Assembly (NCBI GenBank): GCA_964510375.1
Contig: CAZEBR010000004.1
Location: 1 to 60,520, forward strand
Length of the DNA stretch: 60,520 bases
DNA from: CAYLJV01 sp964510375
GTDB lineage: Archaea > Hadarchaeota > Hadarchaeia > Hadarchaeales > JAGGTB01
Direction of reading: 5' to 3'
Shown here: piece after piece, positions 7,985 through 16,353 of the stretch
Numbering within the stretch: the first letter of the stretch is position 1
Layout of the letters: each line of letters opens with the position of its first letter
Position numbers and translations under genes: made by a program
The notes under the pieces: generated by a model
The model's input: only the letters and a program-made list of their open reading frames with translations
Database searches by the model: none
Told to the model about the DNA's origin: nothing

Positions 7985-8833
7985 TTATGCCTCAAGAGTG
8001 GGGATATGAATATTGTATAGCTTAGAGTTTAATTCAGCCCGAAAAAGTGCCAAATGGAACTTTTCGCCAAGTTTTTCACACTCTTCATCTCTCCTGTCTG
8101 GGTGGTCTTCTAGATGTTCTTTTAATCTTTCCTGTATCAGTTTAATAACATCCTTACTAATCGAAAGTAAATGATGACTTCCAGCTGTTTCAGGTGCTAT
8201 TATCACTTCTCCGTTCATCTTTGTGAAACTAGGAAGAAGTTTATCGGTTGTATTATAACAAATTTCAATGGCACCCAGAGCTTGCGTTAACCCCTTACAA
8301 AAGTGGTAATCTTCAAATAGAGGATCTAAATCTTCTAAGTAGTCCGATAGTCTTTTGTTAGATTTTAACATCTCATCATAGTATTTGTTTTGATCGTCAA
8401 TGAAAAGCTCTCTGTGAACCTTCTCCACGATTTCTTTATTATTCATGCCTCTAAATTTTTCGACGATTCTCCTTGCTTTTTTTAAAAAACCATCTGGAAC
8501 AGAATTTTCCTCAAAAGCAGGAAAAACTTCTTCCTTAACTTTGACCTTTCCTTTTTCGGTTATCTCGTAATCTGTCCGGTCATCATAGTGATTGGAAAAA
8601 TTTTCTTTTTTAATCTCCAAAAAACCTTCTTTTTCTAAATTTTTCGCCTTTTTATGAACTTTTTCACTATAAGGTCCATATTTATTTATTTCAAATTCTT
8701 CAGGAACCGGTAGACCTTCTCTCTGAAATTCGGAGAGGGTTTTATTTAATCGAGTTTCTCCTTTTACAGTATCCCGATAAAGAAATCCAGCGTAAAGAAT
8801 CTCCCATCCTTCTGGAAAGTTAGACATTACCAT
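7985..8833 (-). CDS. Winged-helix protein, putative antitoxin/partner of the PIN-like gene
   Basis: The N-terminal 100 residues look like a winged-helix domain related to SocA/Panacea-type antitoxins. LNKTLSEFQREGLPVP precedes FEINKYGPYSEKVHKK, and that KYGPYS turn followed by L-x-x-EGFLEI is typical. Residues about 100-282 are helical and unfamiliar, with a central GxxQALGAIEICYNTT segment and a charged C-terminus. The gene is clearly AT-rich compared with the chromosome around it. ATG 8833 is preferred (AGGTG 12 bases upstream); TTG 8842 is too close to that SD. It probably binds and restrains the downstream PIN-like protein (inference). Confidence 0.55.
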   Translation of the reverse strand: MVMSNFPEGWEILYAGFLYRDTVKGETRLNKTLSEFQREGLPVPEEFEINKYGPYSEKVHKKAKNLEKEGFLEIKKENFSNHYDDRTDYEITEKGKVKVKEEVFPAFEENSVPDGFLKKARRIVEKFRGMNNKEIVEKVHRELFIDDQNKYYDEMLKSNKRLSDYLEDLDPLFEDYHFCKGLTQALGAIEICYNTTDKLLPSFTKMNGEVIIAPETAGSHHLLSISKDVIKLIQERLKEHLEDHPDRRDEECEKLGEKFHLALFRAELNSKLYNIHIPTLEA

Positions 8834-9002
8834 AACTGTCAATCACACCTTTCTCACTTTTCATTTATTAGTCCCACGAATATCTTCTCTCGGTTTTACA
8901 AGCAGGGATTTAGAAGAACAAAATACTTCTCAAATGTTTGACCCTTACCGTCATTGTATCGATTCTCGAAATATCCGAGCTGGGAGTTGAGGTCGATTTT
9001 AA

Positions 9003-9033
9003 TTTTTGTGCAGACAGGGTTCTTGCACAAAAA
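9003..9033. repeat. Perfect inverted repeat of the TTTTTGTGCA element
   Basis: Left arm TTTTTGTGCA (9003-9012) and right arm TGCACAAAAA (9024-9033) are exact reverse complements separated by 11 bases. It lies just past the stop of the pantothenate gene on the minus strand and marks the right edge of the AT-rich island. It could act as a hairpin terminator or as the end of a small mobile or inserted unit; the same 10-mer is the unit of repeat copy A near the left window end. Region 8843-9002 holds no gene. Confidence 0.55.
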
Positions 9034-9042
9034 TAGGATCGA

Positions 9043-9816
9043 TTATCGTGTATAGTCCTTTTCAGACAATCTCCCCAGCCTGTTCTTCATGCCTTCTAGA
9101 GAGTTGCTTAAATTGGTGGAGTTGTCAAAACCCTCCACTATTTCCCCCAATTTTTTCTCCGGGGCCTCCCGGAGTTCCCTGACCTTTTCGGTGAACAGTG
9201 GCAGCGCGCGCACGATGTTATCGACGATGGTCACGTTCGCGGCCTCGGCGGTTCTGGAGAGGGGATTCAGATCGATGGTTATCACGGTTTTGCCCCTGTC
9301 CACCAGCTCCTCGGTTCTGTCGCCGTCCTCCAGCGGCACCATCACCACGTCCGCGTTTTTTATGCCCCTCTCGTCGACGATGCGGCGGTTGCTCTTTATC
9401 CCGGAGATCTCCGAGGAGTACTCCTTCTCGGTCCCGTAGACCTTGGAAACCCCGTGTTCCGTGAGGTGTTCGGCGATCTTCCTTTCTCGCTCTTCGGATT
9501 CGTGGAAGAGGTTCACCTCTACCTTCAGGTCCATGGCGTCCTCCAGCTTCGCGATTTCTTCCGGCACCAGTGCCGCCACGTTTCCGTTGACGGAGAAAAC
9601 CGGGGTTTCTGCCAGCAGCATATGGGCGACCCCGGCTTCGATGGCATTCCGAGCCTGATCCGTGGTCTCCTCGCCCAAGATGTAATCGAAGGCTTCCCCG
9701 CGCCCGTGTGCCGACAGACCGGCCGGGTTGACTAGGCCCTTTTCCAGCCCTTCTACTATCCTCTCTCGATAGCGAAGCGATTCGGCCCGTGGGTGCTCGG
9801 GGCTGATGTCGTTCAT
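9043..9816 (-). CDS. 4-phosphopantoate--beta-alanine ligase
   Basis: This 257-aa protein belongs to the archaeal phosphopantothenate synthetase family (COG1701, formerly DUF137). The N-terminal segment P-x-HPRAESLRYRERIVEGLEKG followed by GLSAHGRGEAFDY is diagnostic (positions 6-46). Further matches are GNVAALVP, NLFHESEER and IDLNPLSRTA. The enzyme condenses 4-phosphopantoate with beta-alanine using ATP to give 4'-phosphopantothenate for coenzyme A. Length is normal. It is transcribed alone and is divergent from the EF-1 alpha gene. Confidence 0.92.
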   Translation of the reverse strand: MNDISPEHPRAESLRYRERIVEGLEKGLVNPAGLSAHGRGEAFDYILGEETTDQARNAIEAGVAHMLLAETPVFSVNGNVAALVPEEIAKLEDAMDLKVEVNLFHESEERERKIAEHLTEHGVSKVYGTEKEYSSEISGIKSNRRIVDERGIKNADVVMVPLEDGDRTEELVDRGKTVITIDLNPLSRTAEAANVTIVDNIVRALPLFTEKVRELREAPEKKLGEIVEGFDNSTNLSNSLEGMKNRLGRLSEKDYTR

Positions 9817-9943
9817 TGGAGCGATCCTCGGTTAGTTTAATCTATTTTTTTCCTTTTACCTGATACTGTTTCGGGAGAATCCCGCATTCGTCCCTATACA
9901 AAAATAACTTAAGATTGGCTTAGGATGGGATAAGGGAGAGAGA

Positions 9944-11191
9944 ATGTCAGAAAAACCACATGTGAACCTGGCCATAATCGGCCACGTGGATCACGGGAAG
10001 AGCACCCTCATGGGCAGGCTCCTGCTGGAGACGGGTGTCATCTCACCCGAGGATATCGACGAGGAGGCCGAGTCATTCAAATTTGCCTGGGTCATGGACC
10101 ACCTAAAGGAGGAGAGGGAGAGGGGGCTCACGATCGACGTGGCGTACGAAAAGCTGGAAACCCCGGAAAATATGATAACGATCATAGACGCACCCGGCCA
10201 TTCCGACTTCGTCAAGAACATGATAACGGGCGCCAGCCAGGCCGACGCCGCGGTACTGGTGGTGGCCGCGGACGACGGGATCATGCCGCAGACGCGGGAA
10301 CACGCCGCCTTGGCCTACACTCTCGGGGTCAATCAGCTCGTCATAGCCGTCAACAAGATGGACGCCGTGGATTACGATCAGGTTCCTTACGAGAGCCTAA
10401 AGGAGGAGCTAGTTCCGCTCCTTGAGAATTTGGGCTACAAGAACGTTTCCGAGTTCCCCTTCGTACCCGTGTCGGCCTACCAGGGCGAGAATATCGACGA
10501 ACAGAGCGACGAGATGCCTTGGTACGACGGCCCGACCATTCTGGACGCTCTGGAGGAGCTGGAGGAGGGCGAAAAACCCGTGGACAAGCCTCTACGCGTC
10601 CCGATTCAGGACGTTCACTCCATCACGGGGGTGGGTACGGTTCCGATCGGCAGGGTTGAAACGGGGACCCTGAGGGTCGGCGACAGCGTTATCTTCAATC
10701 CGGCAGGCGTCGTCGGCGAGGTCAAATCGATAGAGATGCACCACGAGGAGATCGAGGAGGCGACACCCGGCGACAACATCGGTTTCAACGTTCGGGGCGT
10801 CGGCAAGGAAGAAATCAAGAGGGGCGACGTGGCCGGTTATCCGGACGATCCCCCGACGGTCGTCGAGGAGTTCACCGGAAAGGTGATCATCTTGGAGTCC
10901 CCCACTTACATCACTCCCGGGTTCACTCCGGTTTTCCACTGCCAGTCCGCCCACGTGCCGGGCGAGATAGTGGAAATCGAGCAAAAGATAGACTCGAAAA
11001 CCGGGCAGGCCACGGAGGAAAATCCGGAGTATCTCAAGAAGGGAGAGGCCGGCGTGATCAGGGTCAAGCCATCTAAGCCGATAGTCATGGAAGTTTCGAG
11101 CGATATCCCACAGTTGGGCAGGTTCGCCATCAGGCACGGTGGTCAGACCATCGCGGCGGGAGTTTGCACCGATCTGGTCCCCAAGGAATAG
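9944..11191 (+). CDS. tuf: Elongation factor 1-alpha (aEF1A)
   Basis: This 415-aa GTPase has GHVDHGKST (P-loop), DAPGHSDFVKNMITGASQAD (G3), NKMD (G4) and VSAYQG (G5), followed by two beta-barrel domains. It delivers aminoacyl-tRNA to the ribosome. It is shorter than most archaeal EF1A. The stretch between TGVISPEDI and SFKFAWVMD lacks roughly 8-10 residues of the helix before switch I, and the usual GHRD is GHSD. AADDGIMPQT resembles the haloarchaeal form. The ATG has GGGAGAGAG upstream. It is monocistronic and converges on tldE. Confidence 0.96.
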   Translation: MSEKPHVNLAIIGHVDHGKSTLMGRLLLETGVISPEDIDEEAESFKFAWVMDHLKEERERGLTIDVAYEKLETPENMITIIDAPGHSDFVKNMITGASQADAAVLVVAADDGIMPQTREHAALAYTLGVNQLVIAVNKMDAVDYDQVPYESLKEELVPLLENLGYKNVSEFPFVPVSAYQGENIDEQSDEMPWYDGPTILDALEELEEGEKPVDKPLRVPIQDVHSITGVGTVPIGRVETGTLRVGDSVIFNPAGVVGEVKSIEMHHEEIEEATPGDNIGFNVRGVGKEEIKRGDVAGYPDDPPTVVEEFTGKVIILESPTYITPGFTPVFHCQSAHVPGEIVEIEQKIDSKTGQATEENPEYLKKGEAGVIRVKPSKPIVMEVSSDIPQLGRFAIRHGGQTIAAGVCTDLVPKE

Positions 11192-11223
11192 ACGACGGGA
11201 TCTATCCGTAATTTTCGTGTCAG

Positions 11224-12587
11224 TCACTCGCGGCCGGAGATGGTCACGTCCTTGAGAAGGGCGCTCGGGAGTTTCGTCGAAGTACTCCCCATCAAGACGT
11301 CTTTGTAGTCGCTTCCGAGCTCTACCTTTTTCAAGAGTTCCGGTAAGTTGCCCGAAATCATAGCCCCGTCCACCCTTCCCTGTTTCTCACCGCCTTCGAT
11401 GACCCATCCCGGGTTTACGACGACGCTGAACTCCCCGCTGACGGGATTTGCCGTGTGGGCTCCCATCACGTTCCCGACTAGGAGCTTTCCGTTGCGAAGA
11501 AGGGCTTCCTCCTCCAAATCCTGCCCCTTCACGTTCAGGTTGCGGGCGTTAGTTTCGGGTTGTGATTTGAAGCTTCTTCTCACCCCGTTCGCGGTGCTGT
11601 CGGCCCCGCTCTTCGCGCCCTCCTTTAAATTGTAGAGGAAGTTCTGGAGCCTTCCACCCTCCGCGATGAGGGGGACCCTTCTGCTCTCGACTCCTTCGTC
11701 GTCGGAACCGCCGCTGCCGAGCCCCCAGTCCAGGGTCGGGTCCTCGAATAGCTCCATATCGGGTGTGGCGATTTTTTCGCCAATCTTCCCCTCGTACACG
11801 GATTTGCCCTTTCTTACGTTTTCCCCGTAGAGCGCTGGAAAGAGGGCGGAGGAANNNNNNNNNNGGAAAGTAATTGCGATAGAGCGTCCGGTCTGAGCAC
11901 GACGGAATATCTTCCCGTTTCCAAGGTGGCACTTTTTCTCATCGAGTCGACCTTTTCACCGGCGGCCTCACCGATTTCTGACGTATCGAGATCGTTTTTC
12001 CTGGATGACTCCGACTCCATTGCGCTGAGCGATGTTTCTTCTCCCCCGATAGTCGCCGTGACCGTCGCGTTCATCAGCGTGGATTTATCTTTGAGAAAGA
12101 GCCCGTTTGTGTTTCCAAGGACTTTGGACCCGGCTATCAGGGAGATCTTGCCCCGGGTGGGAATAATGTCGTCCGAGACTGATTTGCATCCGTTTATGAT
12201 TTCCGTCGCGAGTTCTATTCCTTCCCCGTTTTTGACCTTTTCAGCGATTTCTTCGTGAAAGGTCTTTACTTCTGGCGTACTCTCCTTTTCAGGGAGGCTT
12301 ATCTCCACTTTTTCCGAGAGGCGAGACAGCTTCTCCGCGTTTTCTACTCCCCTTTTCTCCCTCCCGGGGACCGTGTATCCGAATCCCACCCTGCCGTCCT
12401 TCAGGATTCTTATCCCGATCCCGATTTCCTCGTTCTGCAGGCTGTCGGATACTTCCTCCTTCTTTATTTCGTAGGATACGGAGCGTTTCTCCATAGCGAA
12501 GGCGTCCCCTTCCAGCCCGCGTTCGTCGAGAAGTTCGAGGACCCTCTTCGTGCTTTCGACGATCTTTTCCGTTTCATTTCCCTTCAT
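11224..12587 (-). CDS. tldE: TldE/PmbA-family protein, split by an assembly gap
   Basis: Two frames flanking the 10-N run at 11855-11864 are the halves of one TldE/PmbA protein. The N-terminal part (ATG 12587, about 240 residues) ends RPDALSQLLS, and after the gap the sequence continues ALYGENVRKGKSVYEGKIGEKI to the stop. The frame differs across the Ns because the N count is arbitrary, so this is not a biological frameshift. TldE lacks the HExxxH site and pairs with TldD in a heterodimeric Zn protease that degrades unfolded peptides and matures some RiPPs. tldD ends 15 bases upstream. Confidence 0.88.
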
Positions 12588-12602
12588 GTTTTACCTCCGG
12601 GG

Positions 12603-13967
12603 CTACCCCCTCCCCCCTACGGTAACTTCGGATACTAGGGTATTGGGTCCTCCGGACCCCACGGGCACCAGTTGGCCGCCCTTCCCGCAGCTCCCCACGC
12701 CCGAGTAGTCGACTTCCTCGGTCATGCCGACGATGTTTTTCAGAGTTTCGAGCGTGAAACCGTTGAAGCTGACGTCTCGAAGGGATCCCTTTCTCTCTCC
12801 CTCCTCTATTAGCTCTGCCGATTCGGCGTTGAATTGAAACGTTCCCTGCGTGGGGTCCACTTGGCCGCCCCTCGAGGACTTGGCGTATATTCCCTTGTCC
12901 ACTTTCTCGATGAGCTCGTCGAGCTCCATATCTCCCCCCATCATGACGGTGTTGCTCATTCTGACTAGCGGTTTTACGCCGTAACTTTCCGCTCTCGCCC
13001 CTCCGTTTGGTTCCATGTCAAGCTTCCAGGCGCTTTCCTTGTCGAGGATGTAGTCTTTCAGAATCCCGTTTTCGACCAGAATCCTCCGTCTCGATTTTGT
13101 GCCTTCGTCGTCGTAGGGAAATCTGCCGTACCCGTCGATGGTCGGATCGTCCACGATGGTCACGTTTTCCGAGGCGACATTTTCGTCGAGCTTCCCTTCC
13201 AGACAGCTGTTTCCGCTCACGATGAGATCGCCTTCCGCCGCGTGTCCGAAGGCTTCGTGAACGAAGACCCCCGTGAGTTCGGGGTCCATGATCAAAGGCA
13301 TTCTCCCGCTGGGCGGTGCGCTTGCTTCGAGCAGGGTCCTCAATTTTTCTACGAGGCCGTCTACCTTTTTGTGGGCCTTCTCTGCTATTTCGTAACCTCC
13401 GGTCCCTCCGATTCTTTCCGAGACGGTTTGGGGAGAATCTTTCTTACCGGTAATTTCCATCTTGACCAGCACCCTCGGTATCTTGATTGAGACTTCCGTT
13501 CCCTCGCTCGTGTGAATTTCTTTTTTCATCAAGACGTCCGAGTATCCCAGTTCTGTGGACCGTACTAGATCTCGGTCGAGAGATTTTTCAAGTTCTCTAA
13601 GGTAATCGATTTTCTCCTCGAACCCGATGTCGAAAGGATTCTTATGCATGTCTATTTCCGATTTATCGGTCACAGGGTCCTGCTTCGAGACGCCGGTTTC
13701 TTTTTTTCTGACCTCGTCGTTTTTTCTGGCTAGGGTCAGAGCGCTTTCCGATGCTTCCTCTAACCTGTCGACATCCGAGACGCTTGCGGCTCCCCATCCG
13801 TTCCCGTAAAGAACTCTGACCATCAGGCCCGAGTCAGTTCCGGCGACCGCCTTCTCCGTTTCGCCGTTCTTCAACTGGATGGACGATTCTCTGGCGGTCT
13901 CCTCTCTGATATCACAGTATCTAGCTCCCCTTTCTTGGAGTTCCTTTATTATCGGCCGGACATTCAT
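12603..13967 (-). CDS. tldD: TldD metalloprotease subunit
   Basis: The 454-aa protein has the TldD zinc site HEAFGH (residues 237-242) in the sequence VFVHEAFGHAAEGD, and the conserved C-terminal GSCGKGGQ loop that can supply the third ligand. TldD is the catalytic half of the TldD/TldE protease. Although the frame opens at 14018, the start is placed at ATG 13967 because GGGGAG stands 7 bases upstream and homologues begin near this point. It is followed closely by tldE, as in most genomes carrying both. Confidence 0.93.
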   Translation of the reverse strand: MNVRPIIKELQERGARYCDIREETARESSIQLKNGETEKAVAGTDSGLMVRVLYGNGWGAASVSDVDRLEEASESALTLARKNDEVRKKETGVSKQDPVTDKSEIDMHKNPFDIGFEEKIDYLRELEKSLDRDLVRSTELGYSDVLMKKEIHTSEGTEVSIKIPRVLVKMEITGKKDSPQTVSERIGGTGGYEIAEKAHKKVDGLVEKLRTLLEASAPPSGRMPLIMDPELTGVFVHEAFGHAAEGDLIVSGNSCLEGKLDENVASENVTIVDDPTIDGYGRFPYDDEGTKSRRRILVENGILKDYILDKESAWKLDMEPNGGARAESYGVKPLVRMSNTVMMGGDMELDELIEKVDKGIYAKSSRGGQVDPTQGTFQFNAESAELIEEGERKGSLRDVSFNGFTLETLKNIVGMTEEVDYSGVGSCGKGGQLVPVGSGGPNTLVSEVTVGGRG

Positions 13968-14155
13968 CAAATTGCTCCCCGAATAGGAAATGCCGTCATT
14001 AGTTATTACTTTCAGCATTTGACGGACCTTTATTCCTTTTTCAGGACCCGATCATTTCGAAAAATTTTTGAAATTCTTAGCGTATTTCTAAACTTCAATA
14101 CTGATTAGAAAATATAGAAACGCTGTTTAGCGGATAACGAGCATGACTGATTTCA

Positions 14156-14350
14156 GGCTTTGTTTAAAAATAGCTTCTGTTTAAAAAGTCCGACTTGTGT
14201 TTAAAAAGTCATTTTATCAGACGAATTTCGTCTTTAAAACCCTTCACCCAAATGGGGCTTTGCACAAAAGCCCCGATTTTGCACAGTAATTTCACAAAAA
14301 AGGGTATAATGCACAAGAATTGCACAATAATTAGCGTCTTGCACAAAAAT
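14156..14350. repeat. Dispersed repeat cluster, copy B (TGTTTAAAAAGTC and TGCACAA units)
   Basis: The 560-base gap 13968-14527 is filled by repeats and holds no gene. GGCTTTGTTTAAAAATAGC (14156-14174) and two copies of TGTTTAAAAAGTC (14178-14190, 14198-14210) come first, then ACGAATTTCGT. A hairpin follows at 14254-14274, with 8-base arms GGGGCTTT/AAAGCCCC around GCACA. Next come several TGCACAA units up to 14350. Read in reverse complement, the order matches copy A at 44-190. It borders the AT-rich HD-domain gene on its downstream side. Confidence 0.6.
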
Positions 14351-14527
14351 TAACTACAAAAGTGTAGTTCTTACCAAGAAAATAATTTTCGTACGGCTCC
14401 GAAAGGACTGAACAAACTTAGATTGAACATAGTACCAAATCAATAGTACCAAATCAATCTAAAAAACAAAAAAGAACTATATTCAAATACCTATCCTCCA
14501 GAGCCTCCTCCCATTTTCATTTAATTT

Positions 14528-16117
14528 TCACCTCCTTTTCCATCTAATTTCAATATCGGTCCTTCTATCCTTTTCTAAATTGCATTTATATGTATTTCCA
14601 TCTACCTCTATAAATTTTTTCTCTCTTTTTATGTTTGTTCCATCTGGATAAGCTTCAACTGCCCATATTTTCTCAATTTCCATATCCAGAGGAAAATCTA
14701 GCAATATCGAAATATTATTTGAATTACTAGTTATATTGAAAATTTCTTCTTCCCTTGGAAAAAATTCGTCCCAGCGGAACTTGTAAAAATAAACATATGG
14801 TTTTTCTCTATCTACTCCTTCAGGAAATCCTATTTTAAAACGTTTGTGAGTGGGTCTATCCTCTATTTTCTTTACGTTTAACGTTCTGTCTTTTCCATCT
14901 TTACTCTCAATGTCTTCATTCCAGTCCCAATCTTCTGAGTTATCGTAAGAAGTCACATGATGAACTCTCCCACTAACTTCTGGGTTAATGAACTCAGTTT
15001 CGATTTCTCTTTCGATCGTTACGTCTCCGTCTAGATTATGAATATATATTCTGTAAGTATCTAATGTATCCCTAAAGTCCGTTGCTTGTTTCTTTGTAGT
15101 TTCTTGGGCTTCTTTAGTCATTTTCTCAATATATTCTTCTTTTCCTCTTAAAACAGATATCTCATTGGTGAGAACATGTTTTGCTTTACATTCGATATCA
15201 ACGAGAAACATCTGATAAGGAGGAGAATTTAAAATTCTCTCTACGTCTTCGTATTCCTCGTATAAGTCCCTCACTAACTTTTTGAGAAATAAATTTTTTT
15301 GGTTATCGTTTCTGTATCTAGAGTGTAACGTGATTAAATTTTCGGTAGAGTCAAAATCAAAATCCTCTATTAGTTGGCAAGCCTGCCAATGTTTTCTGGA
15401 ATCTACAGGTATGTCTTTTATTTGTTCTTCGTAAAACTTCGGAGCCCTATCCAGATTCGTATCTAGTGCATCTGTTAGTTGTAGAAATCCAGCTACGGCT
15501 TGAGGGTGCAATCTTACATGTTTTCCAGAAATTTGAAGTTCTCGAACTTCTTCAAGACAGCTTGTTTCTTCTATTCTTCTATGGACTTTACATATATCAG
15601 CAATCAAATTTGCAACAGGTTGTTCTAAATTTAACATTTCAGAGTTTTTTCTAATAAAGTTCCAGGATAAAATGTGATGCCATTTTCTGATTAGTTTTTT
15701 ATCTGATATTCTTCCCTCTCCATCTTCCGAAGCAACGTCATTAATCCATTCAATCTTGTGTTTTTCGATTGGTTCGGAAGAAGATGGTGCTTCAACTTTT
15801 TGGTTAATTGCCATACCAATATCATGCAACCAACTTGAAGAAGCAAAAAGAAAAGCATCAGCAGGATTTATATCTATCTCTTTTTCGCTAATGATTCTCT
15901 CCATATTCTCAATTATTCGATAAGTATGTCCTACTTCATGATCAGTATAGTATTCGTGATTTGCAGGGATTCTATTTAAAACAAATTTGATTCCGTCTTC
16001 AGTATCGGTTAGTTCATCATATTTCTCCCAAAAGGAATCTTCAAATCTTTTATGAAAGCTTAAAACGTGATCAGATATTTCCTGTTTTCCGAATTTACCT
16101 TTTAATTCTTCTTTAAT
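14528..16117 (-). CDS. HD-domain protein with C-terminal beta-rich domain; no canonical start codon
   Basis: The first in-frame ATG (15904) falls inside the HD domain. The frame stays open upstream to a TAG at 16133-16135, and the upstream residues complete the domain: FHKRFEDSFWEKYDEL, then DHEVGHTYRIIENM gives the first His, with WLHDIGM and LTDALD giving the H-D and last D. No ATG, GTG or TTG exists in frame there. An ATT at 16115-16117 preceded by GGGAGG is the best candidate start. The C-terminal 200 residues, after a coiled segment, are beta-rich and unfamiliar. The HD-CE-like domain and AT-rich island suggest a nucleotide- or stress-linked defence role (inference). A 5' frameshift or truncation is an alternative. 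Confidence 0.55.
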   Translation of the reverse strand: MKEELKGKFGKQEISDHVLSFHKRFEDSFWEKYDELTDTEDGIKFVLNRIPANHEYYTDHEVGHTYRIIENMERIISEKEIDINPADAFLFASSSWLHDIGMAINQKVEAPSSSEPIEKHKIEWINDVASEDGEGRISDKKLIRKWHHILSWNFIRKNSEMLNLEQPVANLIADICKVHRRIEETSCLEEVRELQISGKHVRLHPQAVAGFLQLTDALDTNLDRAPKFYEEQIKDIPVDSRKHWQACQLIEDFDFDSTENLITLHSRYRNDNQKNLFLKKLVRDLYEEYEDVERILNSPPYQMFLVDIECKAKHVLTNEISVLRGKEEYIEKMTKEAQETTKKQATDFRDTLDTYRIYIHNLDGDVTIEREIETEFINPEVSGRVHHVTSYDNSEDWDWNEDIESKDGKDRTLNVKKIEDRPTHKRFKIGFPEGVDREKPYVYFYKFRWDEFFPREEEIFNITSNSNNISILLDFPLDMEIEKIWAVEAYPDGTNIKREKKFIEVDGNTYKCNLEKDRRTDIEIRWKRR

Positions 16118-16235
16118 CCTCTCACTTCCTCCCTACTCTTTACATTTCTTTCCTTACTTAAAATCTTGTCAAGTTCTATCCCTAATATACAATCTACAAT
16201 CCTCCTTTCCATTTTTAATCATTTCGAAAAGCAAG

Positions 16236-16288
16236 CTCTGTTTAAAAAGTCGGTCGATTTCGGGACTTATTTAACAAAGCCCTGGTTT
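16236..16288. repeat. TGTTTAAAAAGTC repeat upstream of the HD-domain gene
   Basis: CTCTGTTTAAAAAGTC at 16236-16251 repeats TTCTGTTTAAAAAGTC at 14175-14190 in the same orientation. ACTTATTTAACAAAGCC (16272-16288) resembles the inverted GGCTTTGTTTAAA unit at 14156. The two copies bracket the HD gene about 2.06 kb apart, as direct repeats at the ends of an inserted segment would. Confidence 0.5.
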
Positions 16289-16353
16289 CACCAAAATTTA
16301 TAAGTTACTAAGAATGATTTCAAATCCCTAAAAGGAGTTAATACCAGAAACAG

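Noticed and set aside
11549..11932. Apparent frameshift in tldE
   Set aside because: The frame change is across an N run of arbitrary length, so it reflects the assembly.
14254..14274. Rho-independent terminator for the HD gene
   Set aside because: The stem is part of the dispersed repeat and lies over 250 bases past the HD gene stop, without a following T run on the minus strand.
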